A DNA stretch of 39,159 bases, from contig JAPXTJ010000010.1 of assembly GCA_033812595.1 (NCBI GenBank), forward strand, positions 1-39,159, read 5' to 3'. Origin of the DNA: JADLGF01 sp020849415 (GTDB lineage Bacteria > Chloroflexota > Chloroflexia > Thermomicrobiales > UBA6265). The notes below the pieces were generated by a model. That model did not search any database. It was given only the letters and a program-made list of their open reading frames with translations, and had not been told where the DNA came from. Position numbers and translations under genes: made by a program. Positions 25,793 to 33,977 of this stretch are shown here, one piece after another; positions within the stretch are counted from its first letter, which is position 1, and every line of letters starts with the position of its first letter.

Positions 25793-26889
25793 CCCGTGGC
25801 TCCCATCTTTGTTTCCTCAACCGTTCCCAAGGGGACGCGGGCCGTCACTTCGGTGCCGATGCCGACCCGGCTCCAGATTGTGAAGATACCGCCGACCAGC
25901 GTCACCCGTTCTTCCATGCCGAAGAGGCCGAGACCGATGCCGCTGTCATCCTGATCGACCGGCACATCGCGATTGAAACCGCTGCCGGAGTCGCGGATCG
26001 TGATGCGAACGCCGTCCGGATCACGATCGACATCGAGCGCCGCCCGGGAGGCGCCGCTGTGCTTGGCGACATTGCTGAACGCTTCCTGGGCCACCCGGTA
26101 CAGCGCCAGTTCGATATCGGGCGCGAGCCGGGTTTTCGAACCGCGCCACTCGTAATCGATTTGCACGCCGCGCGATTCCGACATCCGCTGCGAGAGTTCG
26201 CCGAGCGCCTCATACAGTCCGAGGTCATCGAGTGCCGGCGGCCGGAGCTCCAGAGCGAGGCGACGTACCCCCTCCAGCGCCTCAACGGTCGATTGTTCGA
26301 GCGAGGCGGCGACGGCGCGAATCTCCGGATTCTGGTGATTCTTCAGGTTCGCGAAGCGAAGGATCTGGGCGAAGAGGATCTGGGCGGTGTCATCGTGCAA
26401 CTCGCGCGAGATGCGTTTCCGTTCGTCTTCCTGGGCACGCACAACCTGCGAGGCGAGATCGCGAACCTGGCTGCGATCACGATCGAGCTGATCGAGCGTG
26501 GCGTTGAAGGTGTCGGCGAGTTCGGCGATCTGCGGATCGGTGAGATTAGCGAGCTTCACGCGCGCGCCGGTGTCACCCTCCCGAACGGCGCGGGTGGTGG
26601 CTTCGAGCAGTTCGAGCGGCTTGAACGCCGCACGCAGCACGAAGTAGTTGACGCCGAGGCTGATCAACAACGCCACCACGAGGAAAAGCGGACCCGCCGC
26701 CGAATTCTCGGTGCGCTCGTGACGAACGGAGCCGGCGAGCAACCAGGCGCCGATACCGCCGACGAGCAGCAGTACGACGGCGTTCGCGATGAGCACCTTG
26801 GTGAAGATCGGCACCGAGCCGGCCCGGCGCAGCAATCCGCCTATTCCGGGAGCCGATTCCAGGCGTGTTCCCGCGAACTGATCGGGCAC
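25789..26889 (-). CDS. Two-component sensor histidine kinase (HisKA_3 / NarX-like)
   Basis: 366 residues. Two membrane helices at about 30-52 and 66-88 with only a short loop between them, so there is no large external sensor domain. A HAMP-type linker follows (FKPLELLEATTRAVREGDTGARV, DPQIAELADTFNATLDQLDRDR), then the HisKA_3 box QEDERKRISRELHDDTAQ with phospho-acceptor H165, and an HATPase_c domain (ALYRVAQEAFSNVAKHSGA; IRDSGSGFNRD; GLGLFGMEERVTLVGG). It phosphorylates the adjacent response regulator. Sensing is probably within the membrane. It diverges from yajQ with only 49 bases between the start codons. Confidence 0.93.
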   Translation of the reverse strand: MPDQFAGTRLESAPGIGGLLRRAGSVPIFTKVLIANAVVLLLVGGIGAWLLAGSVRHERTENSAAGPLFLVVALLISLGVNYFVLRAAFKPLELLEATTRAVREGDTGARVKLANLTDPQIAELADTFNATLDQLDRDRSQVRDLASQVVRAQEDERKRISRELHDDTAQILFAQILRFANLKNHQNPEIRAVAASLEQSTVEALEGVRRLALELRPPALDDLGLYEALGELSQRMSESRGVQIDYEWRGSKTRLAPDIELALYRVAQEAFSNVAKHSGASRAALDVDRDPDGVRITIRDSGSGFNRDVPVDQDDSGIGLGLFGMEERVTLVGGIFTIWSRVGIGTEVTARVPLGTVEETKMGATG

Positions 26890-26900
26890 GGAGGCTCTGC

Positions 26901-26906
26901 TAGAAT
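26901..26906 (+). promoter_or_regulatory. Candidate -10 element for yajQ
   Basis: TAGAAT, one mismatch to the consensus, 33 bases before the GTG and just outside the kinase start. No convincing -35 at 17 bases. Followed by the strong ribosome site AGGAGGTG. Confidence 0.4.
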
Positions 26907-26938
26907 CGATCGTTGTTGAAACGGCAGGAGGTGTTTCC

Positions 26939-27430
26939 GTGGCAAGTCTCGCTTCATTCGATATCGTATCGAGCTACGACGAGCAGGAACTGAAGAATGC
27001 GCTCGATCAGGCGCGCCGGGATGTCCAGACGCGCTTCGATCTCAAGGATACCAAGACCGAGATCGAGCACTCTGGCGCGGAGATCACCATCCACACGGAA
27101 AACGAGTACTCGCTGACGGCGGTGAAGGACATCATCGAGTCGAAGTTCGTCAAGCGAGGCCTCTCACTCAAGATCCTCGACTATCAGGATGAGCAGGATG
27201 CGTCACACGGTCGCAAGCGTCAGGTGGTGAAGCTCCGCAATGGCATTCCCGATGACATCGCCAAGCAGATCAACAAGCGTATCCGGGACGAATTCAAGAA
27301 GGTGACGCCGCAGATCCAGGGTGACGCCGTGCGCGTGCAGGCCAAATCCCGCGACGATCTGCAGGCCGTGATTCAGGCGCTGAAGGAAAGCGATTACCCG
27401 GTCGCGTTGCAGTTCACCAATTACCGATAG
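26939..27430 (+). CDS. yajQ: YajQ family cyclic di-GMP-binding / nucleotide-binding protein
   Basis: 163 residues, full length for the family. GTG start behind AGGAGGTG. Characteristic segments are SFDIVSSYDEQELKNALDQARRDVQTRFDLKDTKTEIE and KQINKRIRDEFKKVTPQIQGDAVRVQAKSRDDLQAVIQALK, then the ending YPVALQFTNYR. Family members are small soluble proteins that bind nucleotides, in Xanthomonas cyclic di-GMP. Monocistronic; followed by a hairpin-array repeat. Confidence 0.95.
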   Translation: MASLASFDIVSSYDEQELKNALDQARRDVQTRFDLKDTKTEIEHSGAEITIHTENEYSLTAVKDIIESKFVKRGLSLKILDYQDEQDASHGRKRQVVKLRNGIPDDIAKQINKRIRDEFKKVTPQIQGDAVRVQAKSRDDLQAVIQALKESDYPVALQFTNYR

Positions 27431-27459
27431 GAAATCGTTCCCACGCGCTCGGGGCCATT

Positions 27460-27579
27460 GGGTTCAAGACCCGATGCTGAACACGGAAGCGGCTCCGCTG
27501 GTGGGTGGTGGTGTCGAATCCTGAGCGCCGGAGGCGCTTCCATTCCTGGCCGGTGGCTTCGAGCCACAGGGGCAACCCC
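27460..27579. repeat. Hairpin-array intergenic repeat, copy A
   Basis: The gap between the convergent yajQ and acyltransferase genes is filled with small hairpins: 27460-27463/27469-27472, 27488-27492/27495-27499, 27524-27529/27533-27538 (loop GGA), 27553-27558/27562-27567 (loop TCG) and 27569-27572/27576-27579. The GGA-loop and TCG-loop hairpins recur with the same 15-base spacing at 34133-34176, with compensated stem changes. No gene is visible. The position next to two gene ends would fit a terminator use. Confidence 0.75.
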
Positions 27580-27585
27580 GCGACG

Positions 27586-28593
27586 CTATTCGCCCAACGT
27601 ATCGAGCGGCGTGCCGATGGGGCGGACCCGGCCGGGCGCGTCGCGCTCCGGCAGGAAGAGGCGCTGGAACATCACCCACTGATCGGGCGTGCGGGCGACG
27701 GCGTACTCGATCGCCTCGGCGATTTTGCGCAGCCCCTCCTTGAGATCGGCGTCGCGGTTCCGCGTTTTCGGGACCTGGAACGGCGGCAACAGGATCAGGT
27801 GATGCTTGTCACCGACCCGGCGGGCGAAGAGCGGCACGATCGGCGCGCCGGTATCGCGCGCGATCCGCACCGGCCCCTGCGGAATGCGCGTATTCGCCCC
27901 GAAGAGCTTGACCTGGAAGCCGGCGCCCGAGAAATCGTAGTCCCCAAGCACCGCCGCGCATTCACCCCGTTTCAGCGCCTGAAAGACCTGCTTGATACCG
28001 GATGGTGACGCTTCGACGATCGCGGAGTGGTTCCGTCGGCGCAGCCAGGTGATGCCATCGAACACGAATCGTGAGGTCGTCCGCCCGGTCACCGAGGTGA
28101 TGCGATAACCCCGCTGGTTCAGGAATTGCATGATGTAATCGAACGGTCCGAGGTGGGCCGTGAGGATGATGGCGCCGTTCCCCTGCGCAAGGGCGTCATC
28201 GAGATACGACCAGGAACCGCTGACGAGCGGATCCTCCTTGGTCAGTGCCCGGCGGCCGACGTGCGGGATCAGGAAGAGATCGACAAAGTTGAGCGCCGCC
28301 TGCTGGAACACCGAGCGGGTGGCGATTTCGATCTCGAGTTCCCCGGCCCCCGGCATGGCGTGACGCAGATTGTCCATCACGTTGGCGCGGTACGTGGGGA
28401 AATACCGCAGGTAAAGATTGCCGCCGAGGTTGGCGATCGCCTTGCGTGTACGCGCCGGCATCAGCCACGCGATCCAGGAGACCATGGCGGTCAGCACAAC
28501 GCTGATCCGGTAACGGATCGCCCGGCGCGGTTCGAGGCGGAACTCGGTGCGCCGTTCTGCTTTCGATCCTTCCTGCTGGTCGATCGGGGCCAT
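27586..28593 (-). CDS. LpxL/HtrB-like lysophospholipid (phosphatidylinositol mannoside-type) acyltransferase
   Basis: 335 residues. The acyltransferase catalytic motif H-x4-D is ILTAHLGPFDYIMQFL; later blocks ECAAVLGDYDFSGAGFQVKLFG and RIPQGPVRIARDTGAPIVPLFA, and the end ARTPDQWVMFQRLF, follow the family. A basic N-terminus with one hydrophobic segment (ISVVLTAMVSWIAWLMPA) anchors it. The start at 28593 is chosen; a GTG two codons earlier overlaps the stop of the phosphatidyltransferase gene (GTGA) and is equally possible. In actinobacteria the same pair (PgsA-PatA) makes phosphatidylinositol mannosides, so a glycolipid acyltransferase is more likely than lipid A synthesis. Confidence 0.87.
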   Translation of the reverse strand: MAPIDQQEGSKAERRTEFRLEPRRAIRYRISVVLTAMVSWIAWLMPARTRKAIANLGGNLYLRYFPTYRANVMDNLRHAMPGAGELEIEIATRSVFQQAALNFVDLFLIPHVGRRALTKEDPLVSGSWSYLDDALAQGNGAIILTAHLGPFDYIMQFLNQRGYRITSVTGRTTSRFVFDGITWLRRRNHSAIVEASPSGIKQVFQALKRGECAAVLGDYDFSGAGFQVKLFGANTRIPQGPVRIARDTGAPIVPLFARRVGDKHHLILLPPFQVPKTRNRDADLKEGLRKIAEAIEYAVARTPDQWVMFQRLFLPERDAPGRVRPIGTPLDTLGE

Positions 28594-28595
28594 AC

Positions 28596-29252
28596 TCACG
28601 CGTTCCCCGTCGGTCGGCCCGCGGCGGCTCGCTCTTCCTTCTGCTGGGCGATGAAATCGTAGATGACCGGCAATCCCCGGATGATCGTCAGCGCCACGGT
28701 GGCGTAAACGGTCGCCCAGCCGATGTAACGGACGATATCGACGTCGTAGATGGCGCCCAGTACGGTGTCCGTGGTGTCGTGATGCTTCCAGGCCTCGAGA
28801 CCGCACAGGAACATGAAAGCGAGGGATTTGGCATAGCCGTAGAAGGCGCGCATGAACCGCCCGGCGGTGAGCCACTCGGTGAAGGCCGAGCGCATCATGT
28901 TGTTCTTGCCGAAAGGTGTCTGGCCCGAGGAAAGCCCCATCGAGCGGAGGCCGTCGATCAGGAAGCCGCGCGTCATCACCAGCAGCGGAATCCAGACGGG
29001 GATCAACTGCATGTGCGCGAAAACGATCCAGAGCGCGTTTTCCACGACCCGATCGCTGGCGATATCGAAGACGGCGCCGAAATCGGAGGTGGTCTTCTGC
29101 CTGCGCGCGACGTAGCCGTCGAGCCCATCGCTGACGAACACGATCACCAACAGGAAGATGCAGGCGGTGATCACCTGCACATTGCCGACATAGATCAGCC
29201 AGATGGTGACGAAGAGCAGCACCATGCGGGCTATGGTGATCAGATTCGCCAT
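28596..29252 (-). CDS. CDP-alcohol phosphatidyltransferase
   Basis: 218 residues with about six membrane helices. The catalytic motif D-x2-D-G-x2-A-R-x8-G-x3-D-x3-D is complete (SDGLDGYVARRQ, then G59, D63, D67, with D42 and D45 at the start). Such enzymes join CDP-diacylglycerol to glycerol-3-phosphate, inositol or inositol phosphate; the acceptor is not decided by the motif. The next gene, an acyltransferase, overlaps it or lies two bases away, which points to one membrane-lipid pathway. The C-terminus is long and polar (AQQKEERAAAGRPTGNA). Confidence 0.9.
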   Translation of the reverse strand: MANLITIARMVLLFVTIWLIYVGNVQVITACIFLLVIVFVSDGLDGYVARRQKTTSDFGAVFDIASDRVVENALWIVFAHMQLIPVWIPLLVMTRGFLIDGLRSMGLSSGQTPFGKNNMMRSAFTEWLTAGRFMRAFYGYAKSLAFMFLCGLEAWKHHDTTDTVLGAIYDVDIVRYIGWATVYATVALTIIRGLPVIYDFIAQQKEERAAAGRPTGNA

Positions 29253-29349
29253 CCGGCGGTGGCCTCACTTTCGTTGGTCAGCAGCGGTCACGAATCGCTG
29301 AAACGAGCGGAACTCGCGTCACTCCGGGAACAGTATGACCGAGCGGAGA

Positions 29350-30189
29350 CTACCAGGCGATCAGAATCAGGGCGATCCAGGCGAGTAGATGGAGCGCCGG
29401 CAGGGAAACGACCATCAACCAGGTCAATTTGCGATCGCGCAAACCGAGTACGAAGCCGGCAACCAGGTTCATCACCGTCAGGATGCCGACCATGAAGGGG
29501 AGCCGCCAGAGTGCCGCTTCATTGCCCCAGCGCGTGGTTTCACCGGCCGCATTGATGTGCAGCGGAAACCAGCCGACGCTGTCGGCCCGGAGGGCAACCA
29601 CCGCGACCATCGCGATCAGGCTTAAAAAGGCGCCGACAATGATGAGGAGCAACCGGGCATCCTGCCCGGAGATCGCGGAGGTCAGGCCCGCCGGCACGGT
29701 GAATCCCGGACGGCGCCGGTACTCGCCCTCGTCGTACTCCTCCGGTCGGTACTGGCGTTGCGGGCGGCGAGATCCGCGGCGCTGCTCTTCTTCCCAGACG
29801 CCGAGGTCTTCCGGCTGGCCATACTCGTCGTAATCGTAGGCTGGCTGGCGGCGATCGGGCGGCGGCGCGCCGTAGGGATCGCGGGTTTCGCGCACCGGCT
29901 GCTGAGCGCCTGGCGCGTACGGCCGGTCGGGCCACGCCGGCTGATCGCCCTGACCATAGGGAGCGGCAGGCTGACGGTAGCGACTCGATGCGTACGGATC
30001 GTTCGCCGGCAGGAAGGGATCGCTCGATCCTGAGGGTCGACGGACGGGTTCTTCCGGAGCGCGCCGGGGATCGGGCGCGGGGCGATAGTCGTACGGATCG
30101 CCGCCCGGCGCTTCGTCCTCCCACCCCGGAGATTGGTAGTCACGTTCGTCAGGTGTGCGACGCCGGCCGTACGGGTCCCGGTCGGTCAT
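29350..30189 (-). CDS. Membrane protein with Pro/Tyr-rich cytoplasmic arm and DUF1648-like core
   Basis: 279 residues. Residues 1-165 are disordered, rich in Pro, Tyr, Arg, Asp and Gln with repeated DPYG/DPYD/DPYA steps. Three hydrophobic helices follow (LLLIIVGAFLSLIAMVAVVAL; FMVGILTVMNLVAGFVLG; WLMVVSLPALHLLAWIALILI). Between helix 1 and 2 stands GWFPLHINAAGETTRWG, which follows the P-[VIL]-H-[WI]-N-x-x-G-x-x-x-RWG pattern of DUF1648. AGGAAA lies before the ATG. The function is unknown; the arm may recruit partners at the membrane. Confidence 0.78.
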   Translation of the reverse strand: MTDRDPYGRRRTPDERDYQSPGWEDEAPGGDPYDYRPAPDPRRAPEEPVRRPSGSSDPFLPANDPYASSRYRQPAAPYGQGDQPAWPDRPYAPGAQQPVRETRDPYGAPPPDRRQPAYDYDEYGQPEDLGVWEEEQRRGSRRPQRQYRPEEYDEGEYRRRPGFTVPAGLTSAISGQDARLLLIIVGAFLSLIAMVAVVALRADSVGWFPLHINAAGETTRWGNEAALWRLPFMVGILTVMNLVAGFVLGLRDRKLTWLMVVSLPALHLLAWIALILIAW

Positions 30190-30270
30190 AGCTGGCTTTC
30201 CTTACACTCCGAACCGCCGAAGCGACGCCAAACAGGGGGATATGGCGCCCGGTCGATACGTTGAGGATAG

Positions 30271-30300
30271 CATGAGGCGCCCGGATTCGGACGCCTCATG
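30271..30300 (-). terminator. Hairpin downstream of the foldase gene
   Basis: A perfect 9-bp stem (30271-30279 with 30292-30300) closes on an inner 3-bp CCG/CGG hairpin. It lies 27 bases beyond the stop of the parvulin gene on -. There is no T-run, so it may be a Rho-dependent end or an mRNA 3' stabiliser. Confidence 0.6.
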
Positions 30301-30327
30301 ACGGGGATTTACCGGAATTCCGCTCGA

Positions 30328-32367
30328 TTACGGCGTCGCGCAGGGCACCGGGCTGGCGGATGGCGTGGCCATGGGCGACGCACTCGGCGAAGCGTACGGT
30401 GACGCCATCGGGCTGGCAAACGGCGAAGCGACGGGCGACGCCTCGTAGCAATCCTCGGGCGTCGATACGCCGGTGACCGGCGTCGAATCAGGCGCCGGCG
30501 TGGCCACCACGACGACCGTCGCGGAGGACGCGGCCTGCGTCGCCACCGGGGTCGCCAGCGGCGTCGCGATTGGCGAAGCAACCGGAGTCGCTTGCTGGGT
30601 CACGGCGGGTGAGGCCACTGGCGATGCCTCCTCAGTCACGGCAGGTGAAGCGACCGGGGTCGTCTCTTCAGTTACGACGGGTGACGCGACCGGCGCGGCT
30701 TCTTCGGTCACGACCGGCGAGGCGACCGGTGTTGCTTCCTCAGTCATGACCGGCGATGCAACGGGAGCCACCGGCTCCGTGGCGACCGGCGAGGCCGCCG
30801 GAGTCGCCTGCATGTCGGCGATCGGAGTCGCTTCCTCGGTCACGATCGGCGAGGCCTCGGGTGTAGCGAACTCGACGGTCGGGATGACCGGCGCTTCCGT
30901 CGGTACCGGCGGCGCGTCGATCGGCGGCACGAAGCTGGAGCTGGCCGGCGTCGGGGTCGGCGCCATCACTGACGAGATCGAGAGCCGCTGTTGCTGTTCG
31001 GTCAACCAGTTCTGCATCGCGGAACTCTGCAACTGCGAGATCTGATCGTCGGTCAACGCGCGATCGTCCTGGGTCTCCAGGACTTCGATGATGTGCCAGC
31101 CGAAGGGGGATTGCACCGGCGGTGCGACCGATCCGGCCGGGGTGGCGAAGGCGACCTCCTCGAACGGCGCCACCATCACCCCGCGCGAGAACCAGCCGAG
31201 ATCGCCGCCGTTCGGCGCGGTGGAGGTGTCAGTCGACGATTGCGCCGCCGCCGTGACGAAGTCGACGACTCCTCCGGTGATGTCGCTGTAGAGTTGATTT
31301 GCCAGTTCTTCGGTGGCGACCAGGATGTGCCGGGCGTGGATTTGATCCGCCGTCTGCCCGATTTCTTCGGTGATCACCGCCTGGATCTTCTGCTGGGCCA
31401 GCTGCGGCCGCGCCGAGAGGCGGTAGTAGTCTTCGACCGACATCTCGGCCTGGCTGAGCACGGACGTTTGGTAACTCTGCCATTCGGTCTCAGCCGAGGT
31501 CCTCGCTTGCTCAGCCGACATGGTCGGCGTCGGTTCCATCGTCACGACGGGCGACGCTTCGACGATCGGCGTGGCGCCACCGATTTCCGGCGAGGCCATC
31601 GGACTCGCGATCGGGGAGGCGACTTCGGTAGTGGCAATTTCGGGCGAAGCCGCGGGCGATTCATCAGCGCTCGGCGATGCGCCGCCAATGGGGGTCAGCG
31701 AATCGGCCGATTCCGTCGGAGCAACGTCAACGGTCGGGGTCAGCGCCTCGGTTGTTTGCGTCGCCCAGGCCGCCCGCTCGGGAACGAAGGTCGGCGTGAC
31801 GGTCGGTTCGATCAGTGGCGTTTCCGAGGGCGCGAACTGATTGAGCGTCCAGAGTTCCAGTTCTTCATCGGTAATCGTCAAATTGAAATCATCGAGGCTC
31901 TGCACGTAGATGATGTTATCGATCATCTGCTGCAGCGTGGCATCGTTGACGCTGGTCGATCCCCAGACGTCGTTCATCTGGGTCTGGGCTTGCAGCGCCA
32001 GCGATGAATACTGCTGCGCTTGCTGCTGATCGCCCACCATCTGGGAGAACTGCGAGTACTGCGCCATCTGCTGATAGAGTTCGAACTTACGGAATTTCCA
32101 GTAGTCCTCGCGCCGGATTCGGGTGCCATCGACCGTGGCAAGCACTTGCCGTGGCTTGATCACGTAATCCCAGGTGGCGAAGCCGATGAGGACTGCGAGC
32201 AGCGCCACGGCGGTGATGCCGATCCCGAGGCGAATCTGCCGCTGGCGTTTGGCTTCCCGTTCGGCCCGCGAAATGCGGCGCTGCCGGGTCTCCGGCGCCT
32301 TCGGCACCTTGGTGCCTCGTTCGTTGCTCGCACGTTCTTTGGGAGAACGGGAACCGCGGTCGCTCAT
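30328..32367 (-). CDS. Membrane-anchored parvulin-type peptidyl-prolyl isomerase with long low-complexity segments
   Basis: 679 residues. A charged cytoplasmic N-terminus (about 1-46), one membrane helix (LGIGITAVALLAVLIGFATW), a SurA/PrsA-like chaperone region (VDGTRIRREDYWKFRKFELY...) and a parvulin domain at about 345-440 (ARHILVATEELANQLY; GGDLGWFSRG; PFGWHIIEVLE) are visible. It probably folds secreted proteins outside the membrane. Two segments are unusual: about 110 residues rich in Pro/Thr/Ala/Ser interrupt the chaperone part (residues about 180-290), and the last 210 residues consist of imperfect TPVASPVVTEE-like repeats, ending with two Cys 39 residues apart (EDCYEASP, VPCATP). The tail has no known fold and may be a stalk or a glycosylated spacer. 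GGAGGAAG lies before the ATG. Confidence 0.88.
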   Translation of the reverse strand: MSDRGSRSPKERASNERGTKVPKAPETRQRRISRAEREAKRQRQIRLGIGITAVALLAVLIGFATWDYVIKPRQVLATVDGTRIRREDYWKFRKFELYQQMAQYSQFSQMVGDQQQAQQYSSLALQAQTQMNDVWGSTSVNDATLQQMIDNIIYVQSLDDFNLTITDEELELWTLNQFAPSETPLIEPTVTPTFVPERAAWATQTTEALTPTVDVAPTESADSLTPIGGASPSADESPAASPEIATTEVASPIASPMASPEIGGATPIVEASPVVTMEPTPTMSAEQARTSAETEWQSYQTSVLSQAEMSVEDYYRLSARPQLAQQKIQAVITEEIGQTADQIHARHILVATEELANQLYSDITGGVVDFVTAAAQSSTDTSTAPNGGDLGWFSRGVMVAPFEEVAFATPAGSVAPPVQSPFGWHIIEVLETQDDRALTDDQISQLQSSAMQNWLTEQQQRLSISSVMAPTPTPASSSFVPPIDAPPVPTEAPVIPTVEFATPEASPIVTEEATPIADMQATPAASPVATEPVAPVASPVMTEEATPVASPVVTEEAAPVASPVVTEETTPVASPAVTEEASPVASPAVTQQATPVASPIATPLATPVATQAASSATVVVVATPAPDSTPVTGVSTPEDCYEASPVASPFASPMASPYASPSASPMATPSASPVPCATP

Positions 32368-32414
32368 ACGATCGCTTCCTCCAGAATTGTCGGTACGTAG
32401 ACCCGGGTCGTTCG

Positions 32415-32461
32415 AAAACGCGCGCGCCGGCCAGAGGGACAGGCCCTCACATGCCGGCGCG
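32415..32461 (-). terminator. Rho-independent terminator of the rpsF-ssb-rpsR operon
   Basis: On - the 9-bp stem 32461-32453 with 32431-32423 encloses a further 5-bp hairpin (GAGGG/CCCTC) and is followed by GCG and TTTT. It lies 38 bases behind rpsR and 48 before the foldase start, and so ends the ribosomal operon. Confidence 0.72.
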
Positions 32462-32498
32462 TCGATCGATCATGCTGCGAAACGGACGCCGGTCGGGA

Positions 32499-32876
32499 CT
32501 ATCCGCGCGTGCTGCCCGAAACGAAGGGGAGCAGGGCGACGTGGCGGGCACGCTTGATCGCCACGGTCAGCGAGCGCTGGTGCTTGGCGCAGGTGCCAAG
32601 CTTCCGCCGCGGCTCGATCTTGCCGCGCTCCGAAAGGTGGCGGCGCAGCCGGGCGATGTCCTTGTAATCGACTTCCTCGATGTTATCGGCGCAGAAGACG
32701 CAGACCTTGCGGCGGGAGCCGAAGCGTCCGCCACCGCCGCCGCCGCCGCGGCGGGGCCGGGGTCCGCGATCGCCACCGCCCTCGCCGCCTTCGCTGCGAG
32801 GACCGCCGAAGCGGGAGGGGCGGCCTTCGCGCGGGCCGCGCTCTTCATTTGACGTCGTGTTTTCCTGATCGCTCAC
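32499..32876 (-). CDS. rpsR: Small-subunit ribosomal protein bS18 with extended N-terminus
   Basis: 125 residues against the usual 75-80. The bS18 core starts at RRKVCVFCADNIEEVDYKDIARLRRHLSERGKI and contains the C+ type CxxC (C-V-F-C) and a later Cys (LGTCAKHQ), consistent with zinc binding. About 50 extra N-terminal residues are Gly/Arg-rich, first acidic then with a run of Gly, and look disordered. bS18 binds bS6 on the platform of the 30S subunit. It follows ssb by 36 bases. Confidence 0.96.
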   Translation of the reverse strand: MSDQENTTSNEERGPREGRPSRFGGPRSEGGEGGGDRGPRPRRGGGGGGGRFGSRRKVCVFCADNIEEVDYKDIARLRRHLSERGKIEPRRKLGTCAKHQRSLTVAIKRARHVALLPFVSGSTRG

Positions 32877-32912
32877 GATTCGCTTCCTTCGTTACCGTTG
32901 CGGTGGGCGGCC

Positions 32913-33353
32913 CTAGAAGGGCACGTCATCCATCGCGCTGTCTTCCGTTTGGCCGAAGTCTCCGCCGCGCCCGGGGTTGACCGGGCCGCCGAATTCCCCG
33001 CCGCCATCGCCGCGTCCGCCGATCAGGCGCACGTCATCCGCGGTGACTTCGAGGTTGGACCGGGTTTGGCCATCCTGGCCGGTCCACTCGCGCTGTTCGA
33101 TGTTGCCGGTGACCAGGACCTCGCGACCCTTGGCCAGCGCCCCCTGCTGCGTCAGCTTGTCGAGCGTTTCCGCGAGCCGGCCCCAGGCGGTAATGCGAAA
33201 CCAGGTGGTGTTCTCCTGGAGATTGCCGCCGGCATCGCTCCAGCGCCGGTTCGTGGCGACGGAGAACGAAACGTTCATCCGGCCATTCGGCGTGTAGCGG
33301 GTTTCCGGATCGCGGCCGAGATTGCCGACAAGGGTGACTTTCGCAAGGGACAT
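32913..33353 (-). CDS. ssb: Single-stranded DNA-binding protein
   Basis: 146 residues. OB fold: MSLAKVTLVGNLGRDPETRYTPNGRMNVSFSVATNRRW, with WFRITAWGRLAETLDK and VLVTGNIEQREWTGQDGQ. A Gly/Asp-rich linker and the acidic tip MDDVPF, which recruits replication and repair proteins, end the chain. It sits between rpsF (3 bases before) and rpsR in the common rpsF-ssb-rpsR order. Confidence 0.97.
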   Translation of the reverse strand: MSLAKVTLVGNLGRDPETRYTPNGRMNVSFSVATNRRWSDAGGNLQENTTWFRITAWGRLAETLDKLTQQGALAKGREVLVTGNIEQREWTGQDGQTRSNLEVTADDVRLIGGRGDGGGEFGGPVNPGRGGDFGQTEDSAMDDVPF

Positions 33354-33356
33354 GGC

Positions 33357-33860
33357 TTACTCCTCGGTTGCGGCGTCCTCGGTCGCGGCCGCTTCGTCTT
33401 CAGCCGCTTCCGGAGCCTCTTCGCCACCGGCGGTCTCTTCGGTCGCCTCGGCGGCGGTTTCGACGGTGTCGGCCGTCGTTTCGGCCGCGGGCGCTACCGC
33501 TTCAGTGGTCTCGCCTTCGGCGGTCGGTTCGGCCGGCGGCAGGATCGTCACCTGCTCCTCGAGCGCGATGACCATGTGGCGGATGATGCGATCGTTGAGG
33601 CGGATTTCGCGCTCGATCTCGATGACGGCCGACGGCTCGACATCGAAGTAGTAGAGGGCGTAGAAGCCATCACGCACATCCCGGCCGTCGTGGCGGATCG
33701 GGTAGGCGAGGCGGCGGCGGCCCCACGGCGAATCGCGATTGATGGCGATCACTTCGCCACCGAAACGGGTGACATAGCTTTCAATGGTGTCGATCATCGG
33801 ATCGAGTTCGTCTTCGGGCACATCCGGAGCGAGCACGATCATCATTTCATACGGGCGCAA
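33357..33860 (-). CDS. rpsF: Small-subunit ribosomal protein bS6 with acidic C-terminal extension
   Basis: 167 residues from a TTG start with AAGGAGG six bases before it; bS6 proteins usually start M-R-x-Y-E, and here TTG gives (M)RPYEMMIVL, so an upstream ATG in the same frame is not used. The ferredoxin-like core covers about residues 1-98 (WGRRRLAYPIRHDGRDVRDGFYALYYFDVEP; IRHMVIALEE). The last 70 residues are Glu/Ala/Thr-rich and disordered. bS6 pairs with bS18 and in many bacteria the pair represses its own mRNA leader. Confidence 0.95.
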   Translation of the reverse strand: MRPYEMMIVLAPDVPEDELDPMIDTIESYVTRFGGEVIAINRDSPWGRRRLAYPIRHDGRDVRDGFYALYYFDVEPSAVIEIEREIRLNDRIIRHMVIALEEQVTILPPAEPTAEGETTEAVAPAAETTADTVETAAEATEETAGGEEAPEAAEDEAAATEDAATEE

Positions 33861-33940
33861 CGAGGCCTCCTTCCCCTGGAGCCGCCCGGGATCGCACTGA
33901 CGCGGTTGCGCTCGCGAAAGCCGTCCTGGGCAGAAAGGCA

Positions 33941-33977
33941 TAATAAAACGCCGCCGGTCGTCGGCGGACCAGCGGCG
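33941..33977 (-). terminator. Hairpin with U-rich tail between cysS-like gene and rpsF
   Basis: On -, an 11-bp stem (33977-33967 with 33959-33949, one U-G pair) with a 7-base loop is followed by TTTTATTA (33948-33941). It can end transcripts coming from the ligase gene. It begins right after a perfect -10 box, see the neighbouring entry. Its stem could alternatively be part of a bS6:bS18-binding leader. Confidence 0.65.

Noticed and set aside
28594..29268. Upstream extension of the acyltransferase frame to 560 codons
   Set aside because: The added part lies over the phosphatidyltransferase gene in another frame and is not protein-like.
30450..30860. CRISPR or intergenic repeat array
   Set aside because: Imperfect in-frame repeats that code for the Ala/Pro/Ser/Val tail of the foldase.
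30473..31045. 190-codon frame on + with repeated Thr-Gly-Val-Ala-Ser steps
   Set aside because: It mirrors the repetitive foldase tail on -. The repeat pattern comes from the coding strand.
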